Counted from the stretch's first letter, positions 1 to 6,987 are shown. The stretch is DNA of 26,162 bases from an uncultured Eubacteriales bacterium (GCA_934394855.1 CAKRRH010000026.1:1-26162); one strand, 5' to 3'. Made by a program: numbers and translations. The notes: generated by a model not told the origin, from the sequence alone.

Positions 1-867
1 GAATATTCTTACGATTCATGGGGCAATATTATTTCACAAAGCGGTCCGTTGTCTTACATCAACCCGATACGCTACAAGGGTTACTATTACGATAGTGATA
101 CAGGAATGTATTACTTGCAGTCACGCTATTACGACCCGGCTTTGAGAAGATTTATCAACGCAGATGAACCGAATTTGATTCAGGGCTTAGCAAAAACTTC
201 TGTAATAGGTTCTAATTTATTTAGCTATTGCGGGAATAATGGGGTTAACAGGGTTGATTATAATGGAAATGACATATATTCCGACTTTTGGCAATATGTC
301 AACGGTTTGCCTATAACAAAAAAAGCTACGAAATGGGCAGGTTTTACATGGGATAAATCGCAGCAAATATGGTATTCAAATATGAATCCGATTCAGAGAA
401 AATTTGGATATTGCGATTTGTATGACACATTAGCACCTTTAGCCGGAATTTTTATAAAACACAAAAAAATGCCATTTAACTATAATGGGAAAGAATGGAT
501 GATTTGGCTGTGGAAAGGTCAATATGGTATTACTGTTGGTGGCGAAATAGGTCTATATATATATTCTAAAACAATTAAAGTCCAAGCTTTATTTATTAAA
601 TATAGTTTGAGGTGGTATCGATGCGCCAACGACAACGAGAGAATTAAAATGGCATTTACATTATACAAAAATGGAAGAAAATATTTTGAAAGACCGTTTC
701 AATTACATTGGTGGTTAACGGGATTTAAAGTTGGCAACTTGAGAAGAAACGATGAACTATCAATGAGAATTGAACTTGGTTTTAGTAACGAACGCATGGC
801 TAACGCATTTTGTAAGAGATATAAACTTAAGAAAAAAACTTCTACTAAAGTAATTTTTTGGTGGTAA
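1..867 (+). CDS. Rhs/YD-repeat protein, C-terminal part with DUF4474-like tip (5' end outside window)
   Basis: The frame is open from base 1, so this is the last 288 codons of a larger gene; the TTG at 49 is not a true start. The first ~65 visible residues are the conserved end of an Rhs core (NPIRYKGYYYDSDTGMYYLQ, then SRYYDPALRRFINAD and a NLFSYCGNNGVNRVDYNGND hinge). After the hinge comes a variable tip of ~210 residues with the marks I remember for DUF4474: QRKFGYCDLYD, NGKEWMIWLWKGQYGI, GGEIGLY and HWWLTGF. In polymorphic-toxin systems the region after the Rhs hinge is the exchangeable effector. The activity of DUF4474 is not known to me, so toxicity is inference. A small lipoprotein gene starts 2 nt after the stop, the usual place for an immunity gene. 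Codon use is more AT-rich than the housekeeping genes downstream, in keeping with accessory DNA. Confidence 0.85.
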   Translation, partial: EYSYDSWGNIISQSGPLSYINPIRYKGYYYDSDTGMYYLQSRYYDPALRRFINADEPNLIQGLAKTSVIGSNLFSYCGNNGVNRVDYNGNDIYSDFWQYVNGLPITKKATKWAGFTWDKSQQIWYSNMNPIQRKFGYCDLYDTLAPLAGIFIKHKKMPFNYNGKEWMIWLWKGQYGITVGGEIGLYIYSKTIKVQALFIKYSLRWYRCANDNERIKMAFTLYKNGRKYFERPFQLHWWLTGFKVGNLRRNDELSMRIELGFSNERMANAFCKRYKLKKKTSTKVIFWW

Positions 868-869
868 TT

Positions 870-1271
870 ATGAAAAAGATATTCTTTTTACTTGTTGGTA
901 TGTGCTTGGTTCTAACAAGCTGTTCTGTGAGTGTTGATGACTCTATACCTATCGATAAAATGTATTCAAGAAGTAATGTTAAAGAAATGACAGAATCAAT
1001 CGGATTTGGGAAAGGCAGTCTTGATGATGAATATGTTGCTTGCATTTATGTCTATTCATCAGAAGAACTCAAAAATATATACGGCAGTAATTTTGAGTTA
1101 AAATATGATGATATTACTTGTGTTTTAAATGAATGTGAAACTTATTTTTTAAAATCGATATATAAAGGTATTTCAAAATATGATTTCAATTTTGACAACA
1201 AGACATATGAGGTTACCGTTGAAAAGAAATATTTTGGAAAATGGGAAGTTACAAACGCAGAATGGATTTAA
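870..1271 (+). CDS. Small lipoprotein, candidate immunity protein for the upstream Rhs tip
   Basis: 133 residues starting at the ATG at 870, 2 nt past the Rhs stop. A GGTGG just upstream, inside the Rhs gene's last codons, could act as ribosome binding site, so translation is probably coupled. The N-terminus is a lipoprotein signal: KK, a hydrophobic stretch, then LTSC with Cys18 as the lipidated residue. The mature part is acidic and carries no domain I recognise. Position and size fit a cognate immunity protein; a membrane-tethered extracytoplasmic antitoxin would imply that the tip acts outside the cytoplasm. That functional assignment is inference from context alone; a free-standing surface lipoprotein is the alternative. 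Confidence 0.75.
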   Translation: MKKIFFLLVGMCLVLTSCSVSVDDSIPIDKMYSRSNVKEMTESIGFGKGSLDDEYVACIYVYSSEELKNIYGSNFELKYDDITCVLNECETYFLKSIYKGISKYDFNFDNKTYEVTVEKKYFGKWEVTNAEWI

Positions 1272-1327
1272 GCTGTTTTTCAAATATATTTAAATTCATC
1301 CCACTAAATTAACTAATCCGTCAAAGC

Positions 1328-1379
1328 GCCACAGGCTAACCCCTGTGGCGCAGCAGCGACGGACTGCGGACAAAACGGA
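1328..1379 (+). repeat. 52-bp direct repeat, copy 1 (hairpin joined to Rhs-core fragment)
   Basis: Matches 2251-2302 at 50 of 52 positions. The 5' half is a perfect 8-bp hairpin (GCCACAGG / CCTGTGGC) without a T-tract. The 3' half reads, in the frame of the Rhs remnant that follows, SDGLRTKR, a typical Rhs/YD-repeat core motif. In both copies the hairpin meets the Rhs sequence at the same base, so the junction was duplicated as a unit. Confidence 0.85.
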
Positions 1380-1718
1380 CTGTTGACGGCGTTGACTATG
1401 ATTATACTTGGCGTGACGGTCTTTTGACCCACCAAAAACAAGGCAACAACGAGCTTCATTTCTTCTACGATTCAAAAAGCTCAATTGTCGGATTTAGTTA
1501 TAACGGCAACTATTATACTTACATCATATGTAGTAAATGGCGAAATTCTATTTTCAATGTATGGATATATTGGAGTAGGTAAATTAGTATTGTTGCCAAC
1601 AATATACAAAAATAAATGGTACACAGCCTTTATGTGGAAACGAAATATAGAGTATGCAATCAACAACCATATGATTGAAGCTGTGATAAAATCATTAAAG
1701 AAAGCAGGATATAAGTAA
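1340..1718 (+). pseudogene. Orphan Rhs-tip cassette, frameshifted remnant
   Basis: From 1340 to 1582 one frame (codons in phase with 1355) reads Rhs core: SDGLRTKRTVDGVDYDYTWR, then DGLLTHQKQGNNELHFFYD and FSYNGNYYTYI, where the homology ends at about 1525. Complete Rhs proteins continue with NLQGDV-type sequence and the YYDP...RFI hinge; both are missing. The coding-looking stretch then moves to another frame (about 1527-1718), ending KAGYK with stop TAA at 1716-1718. It has no start codon with a ribosome binding site, it lacks the hinge, and it has a frame change, so I call it a degraded effector tip. Its stop overlaps the start of the next lipoprotein gene (TAATG), the coupling expected of a toxin/immunity pair. 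Confidence 0.7.
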
Positions 1719-2242
1719 TGAAAAAAGTATGGTGTTTTCTTTTAACACTGGTGTGCATATGCTTAACCATGTGTTCATGCGGAAATGTCTCAAAGCCTGC
1801 TGTCAAATCGAAATCATTTTCGGTAAAAATAGTATATACAGTAAACGGGACGCAAAAATCTTATGTTGACACATTGAACATTAAATATAAATTCCAATTG
1901 TTAACTGATGACGGTTGGAAAAATCAGTATTCTGTTAAATGTGAAAACGGTGATGACAAATTAGTGATTTACGATTTCATTACCAATAAGGGAATGGAGG
2001 ATTTTGGCTACAAAGACAACATGAAAGCATCGGTTTATCTTGATTTGGGCGACATAGACCAATATATGCTAAATACCGCTGATGATTATTCTAAATATAC
2101 ATCGTTTCCCGATTTCACTGTGCTTTTAAATTATGATGACATCGGTGAATCTTACATAACTATGTCATCTGATGCTTTTTATGATGCTTATGGGATAAAC
2201 TTGTCATTAGACAGTGTGAAAATAGACGAAATTGATACATAG
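1718..2242 (+). CDS. Lipoprotein, candidate immunity protein of the decayed Rhs cassette
   Basis: 174 residues. The ATG at 1718 shares its A with the stop of the preceding Rhs remnant (TAATG). The signal peptide is KK followed by a hydrophobic stretch ending LTMCSCG; Cys21 (or Cys19) is the likely lipidation site. The mature protein is rich in Asp, Lys and Tyr and shows no family I recognise. It appears intact although its partner is broken, as is common where a retained immunity gene still protects against kin. The immunity role is inference. Transcription probably ends at the hairpin at 2388-2415. Confidence 0.72.
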   Translation: MKKVWCFLLTLVCICLTMCSCGNVSKPAVKSKSFSVKIVYTVNGTQKSYVDTLNIKYKFQLLTDDGWKNQYSVKCENGDDKLVIYDFITNKGMEDFGYKDNMKASVYLDLGDIDQYMLNTADDYSKYTSFPDFTVLLNYDDIGESYITMSSDAFYDAYGINLSLDSVKIDEIDT

Positions 2243-2250
2243 TGTTGTGT

Positions 2251-2302
2251 GCCGCAGGCTAACCCCTGTGGCGCAGCAGCGACGGACTGCGGACAAAGCG
2301 GA
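2251..2302 (+). repeat. 52-bp direct repeat, copy 2 (hairpin plus truncated Rhs-core fragment)
   Basis: 50/52 identical to 1328-1379; here the stem carries one G-T pair (GCCGCAGG / CCTGTGGC). It starts 8 nt after the lipoprotein stop. The Rhs reading (SDGLRTKR) stops being Rhs-like right after the repeat, so this looks like the front edge of another cassette, the rest of which has been deleted. Confidence 0.85.
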
Positions 2303-2387
2303 GATATTTATAACCGTACATATTTAAAAATAATTATATCATGCATCAAAGCAATGAAAAATACAACACATATGTTGTTGCATAAAC

Positions 2388-2415
2388 AAAAACCGGCTTT
2401 TCAGCCGGTTTTTTT
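2388..2415. terminator. Bidirectional Rho-independent terminator
   Basis: Stem AACCGGC / GCCGGTT with loop TTTTCA, flanked by AAA on one side and a T-tract on the other. It lies between convergent genes (the lipoprotein on + and the deacetylase on -) and can serve both. Confidence 0.88.
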
Positions 2416-2428
2416 CATTATTCCCCGA

Positions 2429-3268
2429 TTATCCGATTGCGGTTGTTGAGATTAAATCATTATCCTTGATGTCAGTGCTCGGCACGGTTAAAAGTCCCTG
2501 TTGCGGAATCTGTCTGCCCTCAACATTTATCGTGTAGTTTTCCTTGTAAATCAGCTCGCTTATCGGTTTGAGCGTATATCCGTCCGACTGCAATTTCTCA
2601 ATCAGCCTCGGCAACGCTTCGGGAGTATTTTTTGCCGCATTGTGGAACAAACATATTGAACCCGGCTGAACCTTGCTTGTGACTCTTTCAACAATTTCGT
2701 CGGCGGTCTTGTCTTTCCAGTCAAGACTGTCAACATCCCATTGAATACAATACATTCCCTGTGACTTTACCGCCTCAAGCACGGAATTATCATAATCACC
2801 GTATGGCGCACGGAACAATATCGGGCGTTTTGCGGTGATTTTTTCGATTTTATCATTGCAGTTTTTGATTTGCGAAATCATCTCATCACGGCTGATCTGC
2901 GTCATGTGCGGGTGAGAGTCGGAGTGGTTCATGACTTCATGTCCGGCACTTGCCAGTGCTTTTACCGACTCGGGATATTTGTCAACCCAACTGCCGACGA
3001 CGAAAAATGTTGCCTTGACATTATATTTTTTTAAAATGTCGATCAGCTGCTGCGTATCCTCATTCCCCCAGGCTGCGTCAAAGCTGAGTGACGCCACCTT
3101 TGAATCCTTTTGCGTGCAGTAGATCGGCAGCTGCTTTGCCGAGGCGGAAGCGGGAGAGGCGACAGCCGAGGTTACAATGACGATCACCGCCGCAAGAATT
3201 ATCAGCACAGCAGATGAAATTATCATCAGCGTTCGCTTGTTGATTATGCAATATTTCATTTTAGACAT
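2429..3268 (-). CDS. pdaB: Polysaccharide deacetylase, PdaB-type sporulation family
   Basis: 279 residues from the ATG at 3268, which has AAAGGG 11 nt upstream; the longer open frame to 3337 has no comparable site. Residues ~10-40 form one membrane segment (signal anchor), then comes a NodB-homology domain: FDAAWG (motif 1), NHSDSHPHM (metal-binding HxxxH), RAPYGDY (motif 3), QWDVDSLDW (motif 4) and LFHN (motif 5). Family members remove acetyl groups from glycan; PdaB in Bacillus is needed for a stable spore cortex. The sequence FDAAWG in place of FDDG keeps the first Asp (catalytic base) and loses the second (metal ligand); as I recall, PdaB proteins in general lack it, so this supports PdaB rather than a general peptidoglycan or chitin deacetylase. 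Monocistronic, divergent from the hypothetical gene at 3595. Confidence 0.88.
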   Translation of the reverse strand: MSKMKYCIINKRTLMIISSAVLIILAAVIVIVTSAVASPASASAKQLPIYCTQKDSKVASLSFDAAWGNEDTQQLIDILKKYNVKATFFVVGSWVDKYPESVKALASAGHEVMNHSDSHPHMTQISRDEMISQIKNCNDKIEKITAKRPILFRAPYGDYDNSVLEAVKSQGMYCIQWDVDSLDWKDKTADEIVERVTSKVQPGSICLFHNAAKNTPEALPRLIEKLQSDGYTLKPISELIYKENYTINVEGRQIPQQGLLTVPSTDIKDNDLISTTAIG

Positions 3269-3594
3269 ATCTATTCGCCCTTTCAGTCGATTTGGTTGAT
3301 ATAAGTATATGTCACGGTAATTTGTCCGTATTATCAAAGCACCGTATTTTATTGATTATATTATTTTAAGTCCGTTTTATTGGACTACGCAAATTATATA
3401 ATAATAAATGAAATGAAGTAATAAAAAGCGTTTGAATTGACATTTATATACATATTTGATAAAATGATAATAACGAAAGGAAACGAGATGTAAACACATA
3501 TTCACTAAGGTTCAAAAACAGGTGATAACAGAATTTACCGCTTGTATAAACTAAAATTATGTAGTATTATTTTTTACAAAAGGAGATTACAATT
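3269..3594. other. Divergent intergenic region between pdaB-like gene and 3595 gene
   Basis: AT-rich, no credible gene. It holds the ribosome binding site of the deacetylase at its left end, a weak hairpin AGTCC/GGACT (3369-3386), the + strand promoter at 3437-3465, and a start-stop mini-ORF: AAAGGA at 3476-3481, then ATG-TAA at 3488-3493. I could not identify a convincing minus-strand promoter for the deacetylase; a sporulation sigma factor would be expected. Confidence 0.6.
3437..3465 (+). promoter_or_regulatory. Sigma-A type promoter for the gene at 3595
   Basis: TTGACA (3437-3442), 17-nt spacer, TAAAAT (3460-3465). The leader to the ATG at 3595 would be about 120 nt and contains the ATG-TAA mini-ORF at 3488. 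Confidence 0.65.
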
Positions 3595-4002
3595 ATGATT
3601 TTGTTAGTAGCAATTGGATGTTTTATTTTAGCAGCACTTATTGGTGGAGGAAAAGACCAACCTCAATGGAGAAAAGAAGGATTTTCGAGTTGCCCAGAAT
3701 GGGAAAAAGCGTGTTTATGTGGACGAAAAAAAATGACACATCAAGAAGAAAGTTATTATTTTAAAAAGGCGTGTAAAGAGTGGGACGACCCTAAATGGAC
3801 TGACCCTGAGATTTTAAGTTTTGTTAGAGCAAACGAACGGCTTAAATGGATAGATGAAATTGCAATGAAAATGGCTTATGATGACGGATATGCTCCTTAT
3901 CCGGATATGCGTGAATATGACCCTAATAACATTCATAAACCATATTGGAAATTTGTAGATTTCAAATTTAAAAAATGGAAAGAAGAAGGAACAATGTATT
4001 AA
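3595..4002 (+). CDS. Hypothetical small membrane-anchored protein
   Basis: 135 residues with a strong ribosome binding site (AAAGGAG, 8 nt before the ATG). Residues 1-18 are hydrophobic (a single N-terminal membrane segment, or a signal anchor ending at GGG). The rest is soluble, rich in Trp, Lys, Asp and Tyr, with three cysteines near residues 33-42 (SSCPEWEKACLCG) that could bind metal or form a disulfide, and a repeated (D)DPxWTDP-like patch around residue 65-72. I do not recognise a family. The same frame stays open for 34 more codons after the TAA (to a TGA at 4105-4107), so a premature stop cannot be excluded. AT-rich codon use resembles the Rhs region and suggests accessory DNA. Confidence 0.7.
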   Translation: MILLVAIGCFILAALIGGGKDQPQWRKEGFSSCPEWEKACLCGRKKMTHQEESYYFKKACKEWDDPKWTDPEILSFVRANERLKWIDEIAMKMAYDDGYAPYPDMREYDPNNIHKPYWKFVDFKFKKWKEEGTMY

Positions 4003-4018
4003 AAATCTTATTTCACTA

Positions 4019-4047
4019 TTGACAACGAACAAGTGTTCGGTTATAAT
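4019..4047 (+). promoter_or_regulatory. Consensus promoter with perfect LexA/DinR (SOS) box in the spacer
   Basis: TTGACA (4019-4024), 17-nt spacer, TATAAT (4042-4047): every position is consensus. The spacer contains CGAACAAGTGTTCG (4026-4039), which fits the Bacillus/Clostridia DinR-LexA consensus CGAACRNRYGTTCG at every position. LexA bound there would block polymerase until DNA damage. It is the only such box I found in the window. Transcription would begin near 4054 and meet the terminator at 4134-4168. Confidence 0.8.
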
Positions 4048-4106
4048 TATAAAGCATTAGAAACCAAAGTTAAATTTGATTTGAAATTTAAAGGAAAATA
4101 TCTGCT

Positions 4107-4208
4107 ATGACAGAAAATGTTATTTTTAAAACTAAAAAATCGTCATATGATTCATATGGCGATTTTTTTGTTGCTATTATATATATTTTATTATTTTTTG
4201 CCCTTTGA
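4107..4208 (+). CDS. Possible 33-aa SOS-controlled membrane micropeptide
   Basis: First ATG downstream of the LexA-controlled promoter, with AAAGGA 11 nt upstream (a slightly long spacing). It encodes 33 residues: a polar N-terminal half with three lysines (residues 8-11) and a hydrophobic C-terminal half (residues 20-33) ending FFAL, able to span a membrane. This layout recalls LexA-controlled membrane toxins such as TisB of E. coli, but no sequence homology is claimed. Against it: the terminator hairpin at 4134-4168 lies inside the ORF, the hydrophobic half is encoded by T-rich terminator sequence, and the last six codons overlap the 3' end of ddl on the other strand. A non-coding SOS RNA is an equal alternative. 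Confidence 0.3.
   Translation: MTENVIFKTKKSSYDSYGDFFVAIIYILLFFAL
4134..4168. terminator. Bidirectional Rho-independent terminator
   Basis: Stem of A6-TCGTCATATG with CATATGGCGA-T6 (one G-T pair), loop ATT, with A- and T-tracts on either side so it works for both directions. It closes the SOS mini-transcript on + and the murF-ddl operon on -. Confidence 0.88.
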
Positions 4209-5378
4209 GCCGAATGAACCGCCCTGTGACAAAATGTTGGTTTCAAATGAGAAGGAGAGCTGCTGCTTTGTGCGCTCACGCTTGAATCCGAGGTCGATCA
4301 GAGTGCTGAGCAGGTCTTTATATTTAACGCCCTTTGGCTCCCAAAGATAAAACGCAAGCGAACCCGGGATCGTGTTGATTTCGTTGATATATACCTTGTC
4401 GTTATCAACATCATAGAGATAGTCGATTCTCACAACTCCGTTACAACCGAGTGCTGTGAATGCACGCTTTGAATAATTCTCGATTTTTTCACGAAGCTCA
4501 GTTGAAATATCCGCCGGGATTTTGCGTTTGACCGACGCCATTCCTTGATTATCCGCGTTTTTGGAAGATTTTCCGCCGCTTTGATATTTGTCCTTATAGC
4601 TCAAAATCTCGTCGCTCATTACCGGCTCTTCAATAACCGAGGTGTCGCATTCATCAATGTCGCCGACAACCGAGCAGTTAAATTCACGCAGATTTGTGAT
4701 TGCGGGTTCGACCAAAATCTTGACTGCATAATCCATTGCCTCGTTGATCGAGGTGATGAGCTCATCTTTGTCATGTGCCTTTGAAATGCCAACAGACGAG
4801 CCTAAATTTGCAGGCTTAACGATTAACGGATAGCCGAATTTCTCTTCGATTTCAGCGATTATCTCGTCTTTTGAGGCAATCCACTCTTTAGCATAGAATG
4901 TTACGCAATCGAGCGTCGGGATCTTCTTTTGAAGCAACAGATATTTGAACATTGCCTTATCCATTCCGACTGCCGCCGAACAAACATCGCAAGAAACATA
5001 AGGTATGCCGAGCAGTTCAAAAAATCCGACGACCGAGCCGTCCTCGCAGTTGGTTCCGTGAACGATCGGGAATGCAATGTCAACGCTGCAAATCGGCTTT
5101 TTAAAAAGGCCCTTTTTAAGCTCGATCAGCTCAAATTTATCACCGTTTTTGATGAGCGTTACGGGTTTTGACTCCGAAATCAGCTTCGGAATATCTTTAA
5201 ACCGGTTAATGTCGATCATTTCGGGCGAATGATACATCTCGCCGTTTTTGGTGATATAGACAGGGATTATGTCGTATTTTTCGGTATCCATGCTGTTCAT
5301 TGCCTGAACAGCCGAAATGACTGCGACCTCGTGTTCAACCGAGCGTCCGCCGAAAAATACTCCGACTTGTATTTTCAT
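4191..5378 (-). CDS. ddl: D-alanine--D-alanine ligase
   Basis: Cytoplasmic ATP-grasp ligase joining two D-Ala for the peptidoglycan stem peptide. Residues 9-25 carry the N-terminal motif FGGRSVEHEVAVISAVQ; the middle has HGTNCEDGSVVGFFELLGIP and MDKAMFKYLL; the ATP-grasp core has YPLIVKPANLGSSVGISKA and the Mg-binding end NEINTIPGSLAFYLWEP. At 395 residues it is longer than the usual ~350: there is a loop of about 20 residues rich in Gly, Ser and Asn after YKDKYQSGGKSS, and a 25-residue C-terminal tail ending SFGSKGKK. The EINTIPG form occurs both in Ddl and in VanG-type ligases; with murF alongside and no vanXY-type genes, D-Ala-D-Ala is the likely product. The start at 5378 has AAAAGGA upstream; 40 nt separate it from murF. 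Confidence 0.93.
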   Translation of the reverse strand: MKIQVGVFFGGRSVEHEVAVISAVQAMNSMDTEKYDIIPVYITKNGEMYHSPEMIDINRFKDIPKLISESKPVTLIKNGDKFELIELKKGLFKKPICSVDIAFPIVHGTNCEDGSVVGFFELLGIPYVSCDVCSAAVGMDKAMFKYLLLQKKIPTLDCVTFYAKEWIASKDEIIAEIEEKFGYPLIVKPANLGSSVGISKAHDKDELITSINEAMDYAVKILVEPAITNLREFNCSVVGDIDECDTSVIEEPVMSDEILSYKDKYQSGGKSSKNADNQGMASVKRKIPADISTELREKIENYSKRAFTALGCNGVVRIDYLYDVDNDKVYINEINTIPGSLAFYLWEPKGVKYKDLLSTLIDLGFKRERTKQQLSFSFETNILSQGGSFGSKGKK

Positions 5379-5418
5379 CGTTAATCAGTCCTTTTGTGAA
5401 ATAATATGATAATTTGTG

Positions 5419-6981
5419 TTATTTTGCGTAGTTATCGGGCAGGTCGTTTTCAAAAATGACAACGGTATTTTTGTCGCATTTTGTTTTAAGCTCTGCCGCC
5501 GCGTCAAGAAATGTTTTTACAACATGAATTTTCAATTCATCAAAATCGGTTGATTTTGCGCCCTCAACCAACGGCTTTGAACGCATTTCGCCGACAAAAT
5601 AAATTTCGTCCGCATTTTCCGCCGCCGCTTTTCCGAGCGCTTTGTTGCACTCATATTCACGCTCGCCGAGCTCAACCAATCCCGGTGTCACAACGATTCG
5701 CTTCATCGGCGCAAACGAGCCGATCACCTTCATCGCCTCAACCGAGCCTGACGGATTTGCGTTATATGCGTCGTCAATCAGGATCGAGCCGCCGACATAG
5801 GGCTTCATTTGAAGTCTGTGTTCGATCGGCTGCAAACGCTCGATTGCATAACGAATGTCGGTGTCAGAAACACCGAGGTCAAGCGCAATTTCAACTGCTG
5901 CCAAAATGTTCAGCACATTGTGCATTCCGAGCAGCTTTGTTGATGAATGGATCTTTATATCGCCGCTGATGATGTCAAATTGCAGACCGTTTCTGTCCGC
6001 ATGAATGTTATCGGCATAAATTTTCTCATTCTTATTTTCGATTCCGTAGCCTTTATAATTATATTCGTCTTTCTTTTTGCAAATGTATTCGTTGTCGCAG
6101 TTAAGATAAACCGTTCCGCCGTTTTTGCAAACATCGTCCGCAAGCTCAAATTTTGTGTTTGTAACATTCTCAATCGAATGGAATGTGTTAAGATGCTGCG
6201 GTCCGATTGAGGTGATTATTCCGTAATCGGCGTGAATTATGTCGCAGATCTCTTTGATGTCGCCGACCTTTTTTGCACCCATTTCAACAATGAAGATCTG
6301 TGCGTCGGGCTTCAGATGCTCACGAACCGTGCGGACAATGCCCATCGGGGTGTTGAAGTTGCCCGGAGTGATCGCAACATTATATTTTTCCGATAAAATT
6401 CGGGATAAGATATATTTTGTGCTGGTTTTGCCGTAACTGCCTGTCAGCCCGATCACGGTCATTTTGTTGTGATTTTTCAAAATGCGCTTTGCGTCGTTTA
6501 TGTACCATCTCTTAGCACCTCTCTCAAACGGCGCATTGATTAGGTTTACGAGCATTGCCATGAACGGGGAAAGTGCTGTTGCCGCCGATGAAACGGCAAG
6601 CCACACGATCGGGATTTTATATAACAATCCGCTTATCAGACACAGCAGGGTAAGCGTTACATACATTCGCTTGACACGAGATGTGAATTTGATTTTTACC
6701 TTTGCGTGAGAGAGCTTGTAAAGGGTGTTGATTACACGAAATACACAGCAAACAGCGGTGAAAATCATGCAGACAAGCGGTGAGAAAAACGCAAGAAATA
6801 CGGTTAATGTTGCAAGCAAAACCGAAACGATGGATGAATTTTTGATGTTTTCTTTCAGAAAGTCAAAATATCTTGAATAGAAGTATGAATTTTGTTGAAG
6901 CATATGTAACTGTCTTGTGATTGTAAATTCGAGCGTCACAAGGCAAATCACAGCGGTTATTATCAGAAAAATCGAATCCAT
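5419..6981 (-). CDS. murF: MurF-type ligase with N-terminal membrane domain
   Basis: MurF adds D-Ala-D-Ala to UDP-MurNAc-tripeptide. The catalytic part runs from ~residue 155: P-loop GLTGSYGKTSTK (178-189), NFNTPMG, VEMGAKKVGDI, the LGMHNVLNILAA motif, EHRLQ and DDAYNANPSGSVEAM, all MurF signatures. The usual N-terminal substrate-binding Mur domain is not recognisable; instead residues 1-150 have about four membrane segments (near 3-20, 52-85, 107-122 and 124-148) with a cationic loop around residues 90-106. 520 residues against ~450 for ordinary MurF. It starts 6 nt after the hydrolase stop and precedes ddl, so substrate-making and substrate-using enzymes share one mRNA. Weaker alternative: another Mur-ligase family member acting on a lipid-linked substrate. 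Confidence 0.88.
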   Translation of the reverse strand: MDSIFLIITAVICLVTLEFTITRQLHMLQQNSYFYSRYFDFLKENIKNSSIVSVLLATLTVFLAFFSPLVCMIFTAVCCVFRVINTLYKLSHAKVKIKFTSRVKRMYVTLTLLCLISGLLYKIPIVWLAVSSAATALSPFMAMLVNLINAPFERGAKRWYINDAKRILKNHNKMTVIGLTGSYGKTSTKYILSRILSEKYNVAITPGNFNTPMGIVRTVREHLKPDAQIFIVEMGAKKVGDIKEICDIIHADYGIITSIGPQHLNTFHSIENVTNTKFELADDVCKNGGTVYLNCDNEYICKKKDEYNYKGYGIENKNEKIYADNIHADRNGLQFDIISGDIKIHSSTKLLGMHNVLNILAAVEIALDLGVSDTDIRYAIERLQPIEHRLQMKPYVGGSILIDDAYNANPSGSVEAMKVIGSFAPMKRIVVTPGLVELGEREYECNKALGKAAAENADEIYFVGEMRSKPLVEGAKSTDFDELKIHVVKTFLDAAAELKTKCDKNTVVIFENDLPDNYAK

Positions 6982-6987
6982 ATCCTA

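Noticed and set aside
2249..2449. 66-codon plus-strand ORF after the second lipoprotein
   Set aside because: Covers the 52-bp repeat and the terminator hairpin and runs into the deacetylase gene; no ribosome binding site.
4003..4107. In-frame continuation of the 3595 gene after its TAA (34 codons to TGA)
   Set aside because: It looks protein-like, but the same bases contain a perfect promoter plus LexA box; no recoding signal is visible. Kept only as a caveat.
4191..5378. Vancomycin-type D-Ala-D-Ser/D-Lac ligase
   Set aside because: EINTIPG resembles VanG-type ends, but the partner gene is murF and there is no vanXY, vanT or vanRS-like gene; ordinary ddl is more likely.
5511..5969. 152-codon plus-strand ORF
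   Set aside because: Lies wholly antisense inside murF; composition (many Arg, His, Ser) is that of a shadow frame and there is no ribosome binding site.
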